Shown here: positions 26,831-38,303 of the stretch, piece by piece
Position numbering within the stretch: position 1 is the first letter of the stretch
Layout of the letters: each line of letters begins with the position of its first letter
NCBI RefSeq assembly: GCF_035083965.1
Contig: NC_089724.1
Coordinates: 15,108,910 to 15,172,909, forward strand
Length of the DNA stretch: 64,000 nt
Origin: Branchiostoma lanceolatum
Lineage: Eukaryota > Chordata > Leptocardii > Amphioxiformes > Branchiostomatidae
Reading direction: 5' to 3'
Notes under the pieces: model-generated
Told to the model about the DNA's origin: nothing
Databases searched by the model: none
Seen by the model: only the letters and a program-made list of their open reading frames with translations
Program-made: the position numbers and the translations under genes

Positions 26831-27185
26831 ACATTATTTGCATAATCAATTTACTGCATTTAAACAGAAAGGACTTCTAGCCAAATGAGCTTCACCTCCA
26901 ATTTCTTATCAACTTTGACAACTGATTCAAACAGCACATTAACATTTTCAGAAAGTACCAAATACGATATCGGAAATTTCATTTTCCCTTTAGGCCACAC
27001 CAACTTGATTTTATGGATGACATCCTCTGGAGACCCCAAAACTAATGCGCGCGGGCGAAAAAAAAGAAAATCCAGCAAAAAAAAAAATGCTGCTAAACCA
27101 CAGGACTACTAGTACAAAGCTGGTATTGCGAATTGAACCACAAAACAGTTTATTTGTAGGAGGTACATGTAGGTTGTCTTGTTCA

Positions 27186-27776
27186 TCATAGCAGACTCAG
27201 CGCAAGTGATTGATTTTTAATATATTGACAAGAACGACCAAAGAAGTATATTATTAGAAGGTAGACTCCAAGGACTGTGGATGATATATGACTGTGATGA
27301 GAATACTCATATACACCCATAAGGGCAGTTTCAACATACATGGCATTGAACTCCATATTAAGCATTCCATGGTTTACGCTCACAAATCTCACCTCTGCCA
27401 ATCCCTCAATTCCTCTCACATGTCTCTCATTATTGCAAAAGAAACGTGTGAGAGCCACTCTGGATAGGTCGTGTTTGAAATTGTCTGGGCGATACTCGCT
27501 GGCCGCCGCGATCCTCTCGTACAACTGTGCAAACGCAAAATCCCCCTAGCCAACATCGATGGCATACCAATCCACAAATACGCCTCGAGTTTTCCAATAA
27601 GCCGGCACAATGCTAGCCTTTTGCGGCAAGTCGGCAAGTTCCGGAGTTCCGTGTAGCCTTGGAGGAGGTGATTTTTTTTTTTGTGACAACAGGCGAAAAT
27701 CAATGCGCGCACGGATGTCATCCATAAGATTAAGATGGTGTGGCCTTAAGCTATACAGATTATTATTCCAACTCAC
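27186..27776 (-). pseudogene. Unrecognised reading frame broken by one TAG
   Basis: On the minus strand a frame of about 76 codons (27776 down to 27549) is interrupted by a single TAG at 27548-27546. It then continues in the same frame for over 110 codons to a stop at about 27186. The residues around the stop read YAIDVG, stop, GDFAFAQLYERIAAASEYRPD, then RHVRGIEGLAEVRFVSVNHG. This is well-mixed, protein-like composition unlike the surrounding shadows. A TGG to TAG change would explain the break. I do not recognise the family and see no clear splice sites. It could be a decayed retrocopy, a transposon-borne domain or chance. Confidence 0.35.
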
Positions 27777-27840
27777 TCATCCCGAGATGCATATCAACCT
27801 GTATAAGGAATAACATCCATTGATATTCTACCCACAAAAC

Positions 27841-27846
27841 TTTATT
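27841..27846 (-). promoter_or_regulatory. Candidate polyadenylation signal for GRPEL1
   Basis: AATAAA on the minus strand, about 500 bases past the GRPEL1 stop codon, is the nearest canonical signal that I noted downstream of it. Confidence 0.45.
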
Positions 27847-28346
27847 ACTGAACAAGATTCACCAGCCATTTATTAAGGAATGTTTGTTAGTCACAAATGC
27901 CTTAAAACTACTGGTAGCATCCACTAATGATATCTACATAGTACCTTGATTAGTATGGTGTTTGGGACCCAAAATCTACTTCTTTTTTTTAACAGACAAT
28001 ATATTTCCCGAAAAGTAGAATGAAAAAAGGATAAATCCCTAGTCTAGATTAATATTGATTGCCCCAAATTGTACCATTTTCATAATTTTTTGTCATATCT
28101 TTTGCCAGCTAACCTTGTCATTCGAAGCACTGACAGAAATTTTGGCTACACAGTCAAATCTGTACATTGTCAAGAGACCACCTCTACATAAGGACCACTT
28201 GGCCAATGCTATGTGATCACTTTTTTGTTGTCCATTGGATAATCTTTTTCCATTGACACCTCTGAGTGGTAGTCTTAGTTATTTTCGACTGTATATCAGT
28301 GCTTGGAATGGAAAGGCTGTACACAGCCTGACTTTCTTCTATAGCT

Positions 28347-30403
28347 TCAAGGTGCTTTAACAACCCCTACTAGCGCAGGCCTAACCACACGGTTGTGAAG
28401 CGTGTATCCAACCTTCGACACGACCGCGACTGTGCCCGGTTCTTTCCCCTCCATGGGCGCCATGAAAAGTGCTTCATGAAAGTTCGGATCAAACTTCTCC
28501 CCGACGGGATTCAACATCTCCAGACCATTACGACTGAAAACTTTCTGCATCTGCGTCTCCGTCATTTTCAAACCTTCAAAAAGCGTCTTAAGGGTGGGAT
28601 TGTTCTTCATCTCTTCTGCGGGGACGGTCTCCGTGGCTTTCTGTAGCACGTCCGCGACCTCCAGGAGGTCCTTGCAGAAGCTCTGGATTCCATAGAGTTT
28701 GGCGTCCGCGAGCTGTTGCTTCATACGCTGTCGGACGTTCTCTGTTTCAGCAAGGGCCCTGACGTACTTGTCCTAGACAGAGAAAAAGGAGAGAAAGAAA
28801 TCTAATTATCAAAAGACACACCATAGACTAGAAGTAAACTAACAGCAATCTCAAAGCAGATGTGTGGTAGAAGATATACCATTTTCTGAAAGCTGGGTGA
28901 CAGTTGTTAGAGAAGCCCAACTTTCTGAAAGAAACTGTACAATCTTCACCTCAAGCATCACCATGGAGAGTCTATATTGTATTTACAACGCGTTAAAGTG
29001 AAATACAATATCTAGTTGACAAACATTTCATAATTAAGGTAAAGTCTGCATAGGGCAGCGCCCATCTCCGTTTCAGCAGCCCTTGGGCCTCACAACTTTG
29101 TGCAATCAGTACAGCAGGAGGCTAGTCTACTGGTAGTGGTGTGTAATGCTAAGCTGAGAAACAGAAAGCAGTATGCCACCAGAGAAACTTTGAATCCAAG
29201 CAGAGGTTGGTATCATGTTCACCTTGTATTCCTTTAGTTCTTTATCTAATTTGGCCTTTTCTTCTGTCAGCTTCTTGTCGGCTTGAGATATCTCCCCTTC
29301 TGCTGGTGTTTCTGACTTATCTGCCTCTGCATCTTCTGTCTTGGAGGTCTCTGTGGCTGTTGTAGCCAGGTATCTGGTGCTGTACCTAAGAACAAAGGTG
29401 GTCTTGTGTTAAGGGTTGTTGACTTGGAATGTCTTGTGTTAAGGGTTGTGTTAAGGTGGTCTTGTGTTAAGGGTTGTTGACTTGGAATTTAAAGGCCTTG
29501 GGTTCGACATTTTACCTTGGGAAAGACATTTTACACCTTTTTCCTCATTGAAAACTGAAAACCTAGTTTCGGTTAGGTACGTCTTCTCAGATGGGATATA
29601 AAACTGGAAATCCCATTTTGGGGGAGAGCCACACCTTGAGCAAGTTAAAGAATGCACCACACTTATTGAAGAGCATAGGGATCCATCTCGGTGTGAGTGG
29701 AACAAAACATGTTTCAGTCTGGTCTTAGTAGTGTCTTACATATAACAAAACTGGTGGGTTACTGCTAAAGGCAGTCTACCATTCATGAGTAACAAACAAA
29801 CAAACAAACAAACAAACAAACAAAACAAAACAGAACAATATGTAAATGCAGTTAGTACCAGGACGTATTACAATTGTTGTTGTTGTCCTTGTTTAACGTC
29901 TATTATATCGCTGGACGTGGTCTCTTGGTACTGGGTTTCACTTGGTTCAGTTACGAGTAGTTACACAACCCATAGTACTACTATTACACAAGCATGTTTC
30001 ACTACTAAAATTGCATCATCAAGAAACACAATGAATATAAGGCGTCAAAGATCTCTTAGTATGACAAGAAGGACAATTTTGCAACAGATTTTTGCCAAAG
30101 GGGTTGACACACGTGCTAAGAACTGCGGATTTGATAACGTGTTCCTAGAAATCTGCATCGCACATGGCAGACACATGGATGTTGGAGTGACCTCATCGCC
30201 CCCCTCCCTCTCCTCAAGCCTTGCGTTTACTGGCCCGTTTTCTTCTACTGGCGCCACAAATGATAAAAGCACGAAAGTCGAAAGTAACATAAGGACGTAA
30301 AAATTTGGTATATCCCTGCTTACCTTGGTTTTGTGCTTCTAAATAAAGCAGCAGAGGTAAAATTTGTTACGGAACGCAGCACGGTCCGACAGGGAGCTGC
30401 CAT
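28347..30403 (-). CDS. GRPEL1: Mitochondrial GrpE-like nucleotide exchange factor
   Basis: GrpE homologues release ADP from mitochondrial Hsp70 (mortalin) during matrix import and folding. Three exons on the minus strand keep frame: 30403-30324, 29385-29223 and 28772-28347, giving 222 aa, close to the usual 217 or so for GRPEL1. The N-terminus (MAAPCRTVLRSVTNF, then FRSTKPRYSTRYLATTA) is basic and Ser/Thr-rich with no acidic residue, as expected of a matrix presequence. Then come a charged coiled-coil (about 47-95, KKLTEEKAKLDKELKEYK), the four-helix dimer region (TENVRQRMKQQLADAKLYGI), and the C-terminal beta domain with the GrpE signature (FDPNFHEALF, EPGTVAVVSKVGYTLHNRVV, RPALVGVV). It is divergently paired with SIL1: start codons are 577 bp apart. 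Confidence 0.95.
29040..29195. repeat. Interspersed repeat shared with 61045-61200
   Basis: GGCAGCGCCCATCTCCGTTTC and the following 120 bases reappear with substitutions at 61045-61200 (GCGATGCCCATCTCCGTTTC). This copy sits in an intron of GRPEL1 and the other in an intron of the NHL gene. Confidence 0.55.
29395..29835 (+). mobile_element. SINE-like repeat with (ACAAA)n tail
   Basis: It starts with phrases repeated in tandem (GTCTTGTGTTAAGGGTTGTT). It contains a tRNA-like phrase (GGCCTTGGGTTCGACATTTT) and the phrases GTGTGAGTGGAACAAA and CAGTCTGGTCTTAGTAGTGT. It ends in an AAAC-rich tail at 29789-29826. Related degenerate copies occur at 31330-31560 and 42490-42710, and a reverse-oriented one at about 53640-53830. 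The tRNA relationship is inferred only. Confidence 0.5.
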
Positions 30404-30980
30404 CTTTCTTGGTGATGTATGACGTAACTTCGTGCAATGTAGCAGTCCCATCTGGCGGCTCTGTAAAGAACTGCAAAGTTTACAGTAACCTAAATGTAAG
30501 ATCCTGAAATATCTTTTAGACAGAAAATGTAGGTTTTATGATATGTATACTGCTGAAGAAAATAATGTGAGGAATAGTTTCTATTAGTACAGACTTAGTC
30601 TTAGAGTGCAGGATTAATATTTTTTACCTGATGTTGTTGCTTTGCCTTTTTCTAATATATGGAAGCATCACCCCCTCAGCCTAATGGAAGATCCCCGACA
30701 CAACATGGCTGACGTGTCTCTCTGTTGTTGTTCCACCTCACAACTCGAGAGTCACACGTGGACTTGTGTGCCTATATTTGAGCGCAGATAGCAGGAAAAC
30801 ATTAAGACGTGTCCAAGACATATATCGAAAAGAGCAGGCCACCTAAAGATATTCATAAAGGTACGTAAATAACCTAACAGTCTCGTCCTTTTGAACGTTG
30901 GAATTTTCGAAACTTTATCTTTTCGGGCAGATGTTTGTAACAGTCCTTGTATTCTCTCTTCAGCCACCATTATCTACTAT
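30404..30980. promoter_or_regulatory. Divergent intergenic region, GRPEL1/SIL1
   Basis: The 577 bases between two divergent start codons must carry both 5' UTRs and probably a shared promoter region. It contains TGACGTAA at 30420-30427, 17 bases upstream of the GRPEL1 ATG, and TGACGTGT at 30710-30717. These are CRE/ATF-like cores of the kind bound by ATF/CREB and ATF6 factors. An extended CACGTGG lies near 30755. No TATA box is obvious. Function is inferred from the motifs alone. Confidence 0.5.
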
Positions 30981-33900
30981 ATGAACAGAATGGAGAAGGT
31001 AGCAGCTGTCCATATAGCAAGTGTTCTTGCCCTGGTCTTGTCCTCCTTACTTCTACACGGAGGAAACACTCAGGATACTGAAGGCCTTCGAAACTCCAAG
31101 CAGACGTCGGGAGGTCATAATGGCGCGTTGATGGTAGTTCCCAATGAAGAAGAACTTCAAGAAGATGATGAAGATGATAATGGTGTCGTGAGTGTTGAAT
31201 TAGACGATTATGATGATGAGAATTTGGAGGTGTTCTACCCAACTAAAGAATGGCAAAGAATCAAACCAGGTTAGTGTTATGTTTTATTATCTTTTTATTA
31301 TTGATATCATTATAATGTATTGTCCTGAGCGTCTGTTAGGGACATGCTTTTAGATGGGACGAAAAACCAGAGGTCCTGTGTTTAAGACATGCCTTGAGCA
31401 CATTAAAGATACCACAAAAAGAGAACTAGAAGGGGTCTTCATTTCAGTCTGAGTGTTGTATTTAAACCTTAATTATACAGTCTGGTCTTACGCAAGTTGT
31501 ACCTACAAAATTGGTGTGTTATGTCTGAAGTTAAGGCATTTTACCAGGAGGACAAAACAAACATAAGGCCATTATGTGGCAATGAAAACGCCTTGATTTA
31601 ACTTTAAGTTTAACAGTTAAAGTTTGTTTTTTATTCGGATCATCCCCTTTTGAAAACTTAGGACAAGCCATTCCAGCAGGACTTCACGTTTCCATTGACC
31701 TCACAACTGGAGAAAAACGGGCCAAACTCTTGGACGATGATGACCACACAAAGGAAAAAGAAGAAGACATCTCGTCCAGGTACATGAAATGGAAAGACGG
31801 GGACCGCCAAGGCATGGTCAACACCAAGAACAAGTACTTCACAGCCAGCGAGCTGAAGGATGCTCTGAAGAAGTTCAAGGCCGATCAGGATGACGTGTCA
31901 GCAGCTGGGCAACAAAAGGTACCTTTAGCTATATTCATGATCAGAACTAGAAATTATGCACCAGTCCTAACCTACATGTAAACGTTCGATAAAGTAGAAT
32001 GCCAGCTAAATCTCATTACTGTTACACGAAGTCACTACACTACAGACAAAGCATTAGTCACTATACAGACAAAGCAACAATTACAAACCTCACCACTTCA
32101 TAATTTGTACCTTAAATTCTAGATAGATACTAGTTGATTCTCAATTATTGTGCTCCCTCAGAAAATGTAACCATTCCATTCTAATGTGGCCTCTCTGGAG
32201 CTTGATCTCCAAAGCTTCAGGAGCCAATTTGATGGCAAAGTCATCCTCATCTGAGTTGCCTGTAAGCCAGAAATGTCTGACCATTTCAAAATTGTATCCA
32301 GTTGCTTGAGTACTATTTACTGTTTATGGTAGACTAATACTACAGGTACATAAAAGTAAGTATGCCTTCTTTCTTCATCTTTCATGTAGCTCAAGAATGT
32401 CAAAGACCAGTACCGCTCCTACGACGAGTTGAAGGACATTTTACAGCAGATGCACGTAGACGTAGAAACAGACACGGAGATCATGCAGAAACTACTGCTG
32501 GCATACACTGAAGAAGGGTCGTCTGGTGACATGAGGCTCCACGTGCTCACAGAGTTAGAGTATCATGTTCACCAGGTAGGCACTGGAAACTCCTAGGTGG
32601 TCTTGAATGTTTGCTAATAATATGTAAATGATTTTGACTCTGACCAATGACTGCACTGTGTACAGAGCTTTAAAGTGTGATGCTATCCTGTAATATCCAT
32701 TTGGATTGACCTGCAGTACAGTCAAAACTGCCCAAGAAGACCTATAGTAATTAGGGACTGATAAAATCTGGGCATGTGTTCAAATATTATCTTAACCCAT
32801 AAATGTGTGGATGATACTTGATAACCAGTTTGTGTTTGTGTATTGTTCTATATCAGATTGACAATGCTCAGAACCTGATTGAGCTGGGAGGTTTCCAGTT
32901 GGTGATTCTGGCCCTGAATGACAGCAACAGCGACATCCGAGCAGAGGCAGCCAGGGTACTGGGGGCAGCAGTACAGAGGTGAGCACACAAATGCTATTTT
33001 CTAAAATAGATTTAGAAAAAGTAGTTGCTAGTTAACTTGGGCAAGACAGTTGGTTAGCATATAGACTATGTGCAATTTGCCAGGATATAATTGTGTATTT
33101 ACATATAACTCAAATATTTTGTTTCTGCACATTTTTCCAGTAACCCAAAGGTACAGATCGAGGCCCTGGAATCCGGAGCTGTCCCGACTCTAATCCGATT
33201 TGTTGCCAGCGACTCGTCTACAGCCGTGAGAAAGAAGGCTCTCTACGCCCTGTCAACTCTCGTCCGACATTTTCCTCTGGCTCAACTCAGGTAGTTTTTC
33301 CATTCTTCTATTGTCTTATGTACCTATTGTCAGTAACTCAGGGCTGGAAATACTATTATGCACTTCTGTGCACCCAGAATTGGAGTTGTGCACCTAGTTG
33401 ATGACTGTGGGTGCACCAGTGCACCAAGATATATGTGTAGAGTTATATAGGTAAAGGTACTTGACATTCAATTTTCTTTTTTGTGCTTTTTTCTGTGGCT
33501 AGGTTCCTTCAGCAGGGTGGTTTGAGTTGTTTGGCCCAGCTGTTTGGAGACCCCAATGCCACGACACTCCGCATCAAAGCAGTGACCTTGCTACATGACC
33601 TGATGGTGGAACAGGTAGGTGTCATGTGACTAAAATGGTTCAAGTGCTGGTGTCACCAATGACACTAAAACACAACCCTTCCTGATTACATTCAATTAAG
33701 TATATTTTAATGAACATAGATGTCTTTACAAAATATACACCCTTCTAAAACTTTTAAAACTTGATTACCTGGTGGCAGGAATCCAGAACTGAAAGTATGA
33801 TTACCTTCGCCGGGAATGTATGCATTCGCGGTAAGGTTATGTTATCGGTTACGCCAGCTGTAAAGTGGGTCCGTATGTATGTCGAGATCATAAGTCGAGA

Positions 33901-36881
33901 GAACTTTGACGGATCTTGCTGATTTTTGGTAGGTAAGTGGCGGTTGTGGGAATGAAGGTCAAGTTCGAAAATGGTTAACCTGGCGTTTTCCTAAAGAGCT
34001 CCAGTGGACTTTTTTTGTTAGTGTGTTTGTATGTAGACAACATAACTCGACGTATTGATGATGCATCTGCATGATTTTTGGTGGGTACGTAGAGATTGTG
34101 AAAACAAAGCTCAAGTTCAAAAATGGGTCACCTGGCATTTTCCTGCGGTACTGCAGTGGGCTGTTTATGTATGCGTATTTGTTTGTTGACAGGATAACTC
34201 GAGAAGCTGTTGATGGTTGTGCATAATATTTAGTGAATAGGAAGATTTATTAAAGGGGAAGGTCAAGTTCGATGATGGGCCTCCTAGCGGGTACTTTGGG
34301 TACTGCAGTGTAGCTTCAAAGTTTGAGGTCGAATTTTCTGCAAGTGCTACGGTCATGATTTTTGTGTGGTAGATAGTCCATGCCACATGAAGTAAGTTGT
34401 GCAAGTTTGGGCCCTCTAGCGGCTTGTTTGCAGCTGCAGCGGGTGTTTTTAATTTATTTGTTTTGACCTTTGGACATGAATAACTAGACTTTTGGTCAAC
34501 GGATCGTCTTGATTTATGGTATGTAGATAGCTCGATTAATGATTTACATAATTGAATATTCATTATGCAAATCAGGAGCTAATTTGCATAATTAGCCAGG
34601 AAAGTTTATAAATCTGCTGCCTTTCAAAATAGGACTCTCAAACATGTGACATATATAGCTGAAAAAGAGAGAGGTATCGATAGATACCAATAATGCTAAT
34701 AGCTACCTATTTTGCATAATTAATGAGAAAATACTAATTGAAAATACCACAATAGTAAATGTAAAGGTATAGCTAAGTAAAGGTGAACAATATCAGGCAA
34801 AAATCATGCATGACAAGGCCTCATTAACATAATTTATAAGGAAATGTCTACAATTCCCTTTCAATTTGCTATTTTTAAGTCTATATATTTAGGTTAAATT
34901 GCACTGACAGGTGACCTAGTTTACGGAACAGGCTCCCTGTGAGACGTCCCTGGAGGACACATGTGATACTTTACTTGCCTGGTGCAGGGCTCTGTTTTGG
35001 GGTCAGGGAGGTCACACAGCAGCCTTACGATCTAACGCTCTCCCTGTTTGGAAGGTATAGGTTTGATAAAAACTGATTGATATGTCGACTATGAAAATAA
35101 GGGCATAATTGAAGCAAATACATTGCCAACAAATTGCCTTATTTTCTGTAGTAAAGATAAAAGTTATGATACCAATTAAGCAAAAATATTCTTACAGTGA
35201 TTATTTTTATAACTCTTGGGAGAACTCGTGTAGGTATAGGTATGGGTTTGTTTTAAACTTTGAAAGAGAATACTAGTAACTCAAGAAGGTGATGACGGAT
35301 CGTCATGATTTGTAGGGATGTACATAGTTTGAGTGATGATTTACATGATCGTATAAGAATCATGCAAATCAGGATCTGTGATGTGAAAAAGTATACAAAC
35401 CCTTGCATTCCATTGTAGTCAAATACGTGACATGTAACTGAGAAAGAGAGGAATATTGATAGATATCAATTATGCAAACGAATACCTAATTTGCATAATT
35501 TATGACAAAATACTATAATTCCAGAGTGGTAAATGATGGGATTTCATTCTTGTGGCGTTTGGGAGATAATCAAATGTGGACGTTATCAGACATAAATCAT
35601 GATGGCCTCATTTACATAATATATGAGGAAATGCTACAATGGCCCTCTTTTCTAAGATTTTACTTTAATGCTGTGTTTTGTGTAGAGAAAAGGATCACTT
35701 GAAATTCATGCAATCGAGGACCTTATTTACATACTGAGTGATAAGCATTCACTTGAAAAGGCTAACATCAGTCGGCGAAGGTATGAGGTCGTGGAACTCT
35801 AGTTGGTAATGTTTAATGTTCAGAAAGGTGCATATTTTGTACAAACAGCTACCTTTTTAAATGATGCTTATTATGGTCATTACACTGTAATCAAAAAGTG
35901 TTGTATTTTAGTGTCATTGGAGACACAAGCAACTAACCTTTCTTCCTTCTGTCTTTGTCAAGGAATTGACCCACTCATTAACTAGTTAACTCACTAATTT
36001 AGTTCCCTTACATTTCATTTCTTGTTTTCAGATCAATGTAGAAAACCTGAGCCCAGACAACCCCACAAATATGGAGAAGAAAAAGCAGTATGAAAAGTAA
36101 GGGTTTTTATACCTTACTATTGTTATGAAATATGTTTACATTGTCCTGATGAAAAAAATTGGGAATGCTTGTTTGTTGATCACAGATGATCTTTCTGAAG
36201 CAGGATTCACAAGAAAAAGTTGGACTTTAATGATTTATGATTGACTGTGCAGTCTTTGTCAAGAAGCAAGCCAATCCACAGCTTCTGTGATTGTATTTTA
36301 TTTAGACATGTGACTCGGTAAGGAAGAGCAGTAAAAAAAGCCATATAAATCAGGCCCCTACAGCCATCCCTTAATAGACAGAGGACACCATAATTTAAGC
36401 TTTCTGCAATTTTTTATTCTTTCTACATTAAGTAATGTATTAGATTTTATAGTGAAATCATACTCCAGAATTAAAAAGTTTTCATGCGCAATGTCAAAAG
36501 TATAGACTTTAGGATTATCTTACCATTGGGGTGTAACCGAACCTTCAACCTTAGATAAGTACTCATACCAATATTTTTGTTGTTGTTTCATCCAGAGTTC
36601 CCCTGTTACAAATGATGGTAGAAGCAGGGTGGTGCCAGCTCATCCCCACACTGCTAGACAGCCCAGACCACGACACCAGAGAAAAGGTCCTCCGCGCCAT
36701 GATCACTCTCTTCACGCCCTGTCACAACGACTACAAGTCCACGGAGACACAGCAACATCTGTCCGTGTTGAGAGGAGAATACCAAGCACTTGTAGTAGAA
36801 GAAAAGCCAGAAGATAGTGGAGACGACTACTTTTCATTGCTGCTAAGTCTTGTTGATGAGATTTCAACAAAGATGTCGTAA
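30981..36881 (+). CDS. SIL1: SIL1 nucleotide exchange factor for ER Hsp70 (BiP)
   Basis: SIL1 is an armadillo-repeat exchange factor for BiP in the ER lumen. Eight exons keep frame: 30981-31269, 31662-31918, 32390-32575, 32857-32978, 33141-33290, 33503-33614, 36032-36096, 36596-36881, giving 488 aa (human is about 461). A hydrophobic signal peptide (about 8-25, VHIASVLALVLSSLLLHG) is followed by a long acidic linker (EEELQEDDEDD, DDYDDEN), then the family block VFYPTKEWQRIKPGQAIPAG. Helical repeats follow (YHVHQIDNAQNLIELGG, SNPKVQIEALESGAVPTLI, KKALYALSTLVRHFP, QQGGLSCLAQL), and the C-terminal DHDTREKVLRAM region. The last residues (STKMS) are not KDEL-like, unlike the KELR end of the human protein. 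A second in-frame Met lies three codons after the chosen start. The intron 33615-36031 holds a large repeat element. Confidence 0.95.
33802..35783. mobile_element. Non-autonomous TIR element in SIL1 intron 6
   Basis: Short inverted ends, TACCTTCGCCG at 33802-33812 and CGGCGAAGGTA at 35773-35783, enclose about 2 kb with no transposase frame. Inside, a unit of roughly 120-180 bases recurs at least four times between 33910 and 34440 (each contains a phrase like CAAGTTCGAAAATGG, then CTGCAGTGG). A larger block at about 34480-34870 recurs at 35270-35670 (GACATGTAACTGAGAAAGAG, AATTTGCATAATTTATG). An inverted, partial copy lies at 62325-62760. This fits a low-coding DNA transposon family with internal tandem repeats. 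Confidence 0.55.
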
Positions 36882-37486
36882 TGAATTATGTGAACCAGGG
36901 TTCGAAATACTTTGTACCAATTGTCATGTCTTTTCTGCAATATTCTACCTAGGCTGTTCATTCTTTAACCGTGCAAAATTTCAAGTTGTCTAGACAGTCA
37001 AGTATTTCCAATGCAGAAAGAGCAATAGGCTTGTGTGTAAGATTTGGAGCAATATATTTTCGACAGTGAATGAACAGACTCACACAAACTCACTTTATCC
37101 AGTTTATTGTCTGTTGTTTCTTGTCTTGCAAAGGGTTAGACTTCCCTGCACACAGATGTCATGGCTTCTTGATGACAGCCTGCCAGGTACCTCTGTGTTT
37201 TGGGTTAACACTGTGTAGGTTGAGGAGGTGACAGTATAGCATATCAAATATGTAAAATTATATGTTTATGAAGAGATATAAGGTATGTAAAAGACCCCCA
37301 TGGCATTGTAAGCAAAGCTATTTTAGAAAAAAATCCATGCTCCCTTCTGGGTAGCATGATATTTTACACAGATTCAAATGTTTCTTCTTAGAATTCATAC
37401 ATGCTCTGTTGTATCCTTTATCAAGTGGTGTTTCCTTGTACGAACATTCACTAAAGAACATGGTGCAATACTATTGTCTGCCTCGC

Positions 37487-37492
37487 AATAAA
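37487..37492 (+). promoter_or_regulatory. Candidate polyadenylation signal for SIL1
   Basis: AATAAA lies about 605 bases past the SIL1 stop codon, in otherwise non-coding sequence. Confidence 0.5.
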
Positions 37493-37779
37493 GAGATGTA
37501 TTAAATGTATTCCTGATGTTTACATGTTATCATTATTATGACAAAGTTGCTAATTTTGATCATTATTATTAAACGCAACGGATAAATTCATATTTTTGTT
37601 GCGTCTAGATAACCCTTGTATAAGAAACATGATCTGTTCATACATCTACACATGTACAAAGAAGCGAGAACAAGATGACTTTACTAGATTAGCTTAGCTT
37701 ATCCCTTTCTTCTACCATGTATGTTTACACAATGTACTGTACATATTTCACTGTATATGTCACTTAGATGTTAGTTAGG

Positions 37780-37862
37780 TTTGTGTTAAACGACCTGTAT
37801 CTAGCCCCTCGGGGCACGAACATACAATAAAGGTCTTCTTCATCATCATCATCATTATTGTT
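37780..37862 (+). repeat. Probable LINE 3' end remnant
   Basis: AGCCCCTCGGGGCACGAACA, then CAATAAAGGTCTTC, then a (TCA)n/(ATC)n tail, has the look of a non-LTR retrotransposon 3' terminus with a short tandem tail. The rest of 36882-38300 is non-coding. Confidence 0.4.
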
Positions 37863-38303
37863 TCAAAATAGGAAATGCATGAGAAATGTCTGACACTTAT
37901 GAACTGAAAATAATGATGGATTTTATTCGACACAACCTTTCCAAAGTGATTTATGTAAGTAAAAAGAAAATTTCGCCTTCATGTTTCCTTTTTAAAGATT
38001 TATTTGCACAAGAGTGACAAAATAATAAGTCAATGTCATAAAACAAAGGTTTCAAAGATCATTTTCAAGAAAGCCAAAACGGACATATTCAGCAACTATA
38101 TGTGCATGTAAATATAGTAACATAAAGATATAACTGATATCACGAATTGAACTCGCCTATATAGAAAATCATCACAAAAAGAACTTCCCTATAGAGGGAA
38201 TAGAATAGTCCGATTTTGACCTTTAACCCAAATGAAAGTTCCATAATCGTGCTTCGAGTTTCACTGTTGGCAACACGTATTTCTTAACACTTTCTACATC
38301 GTT

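Noticed and set aside
26860-27112. Open frames on both strands, one ending in a Lys-rich tail
   Set aside because: The Lys tail comes from A-rich runs; no family or splice evidence, and I could not link it to the broken frame at 27186-27776.
29785-30300. 171-codon plus-strand frame
   Set aside because: Begins in the AAAC tail of a repeat and lies antisense in a GRPEL1 intron; composition unconvincing.
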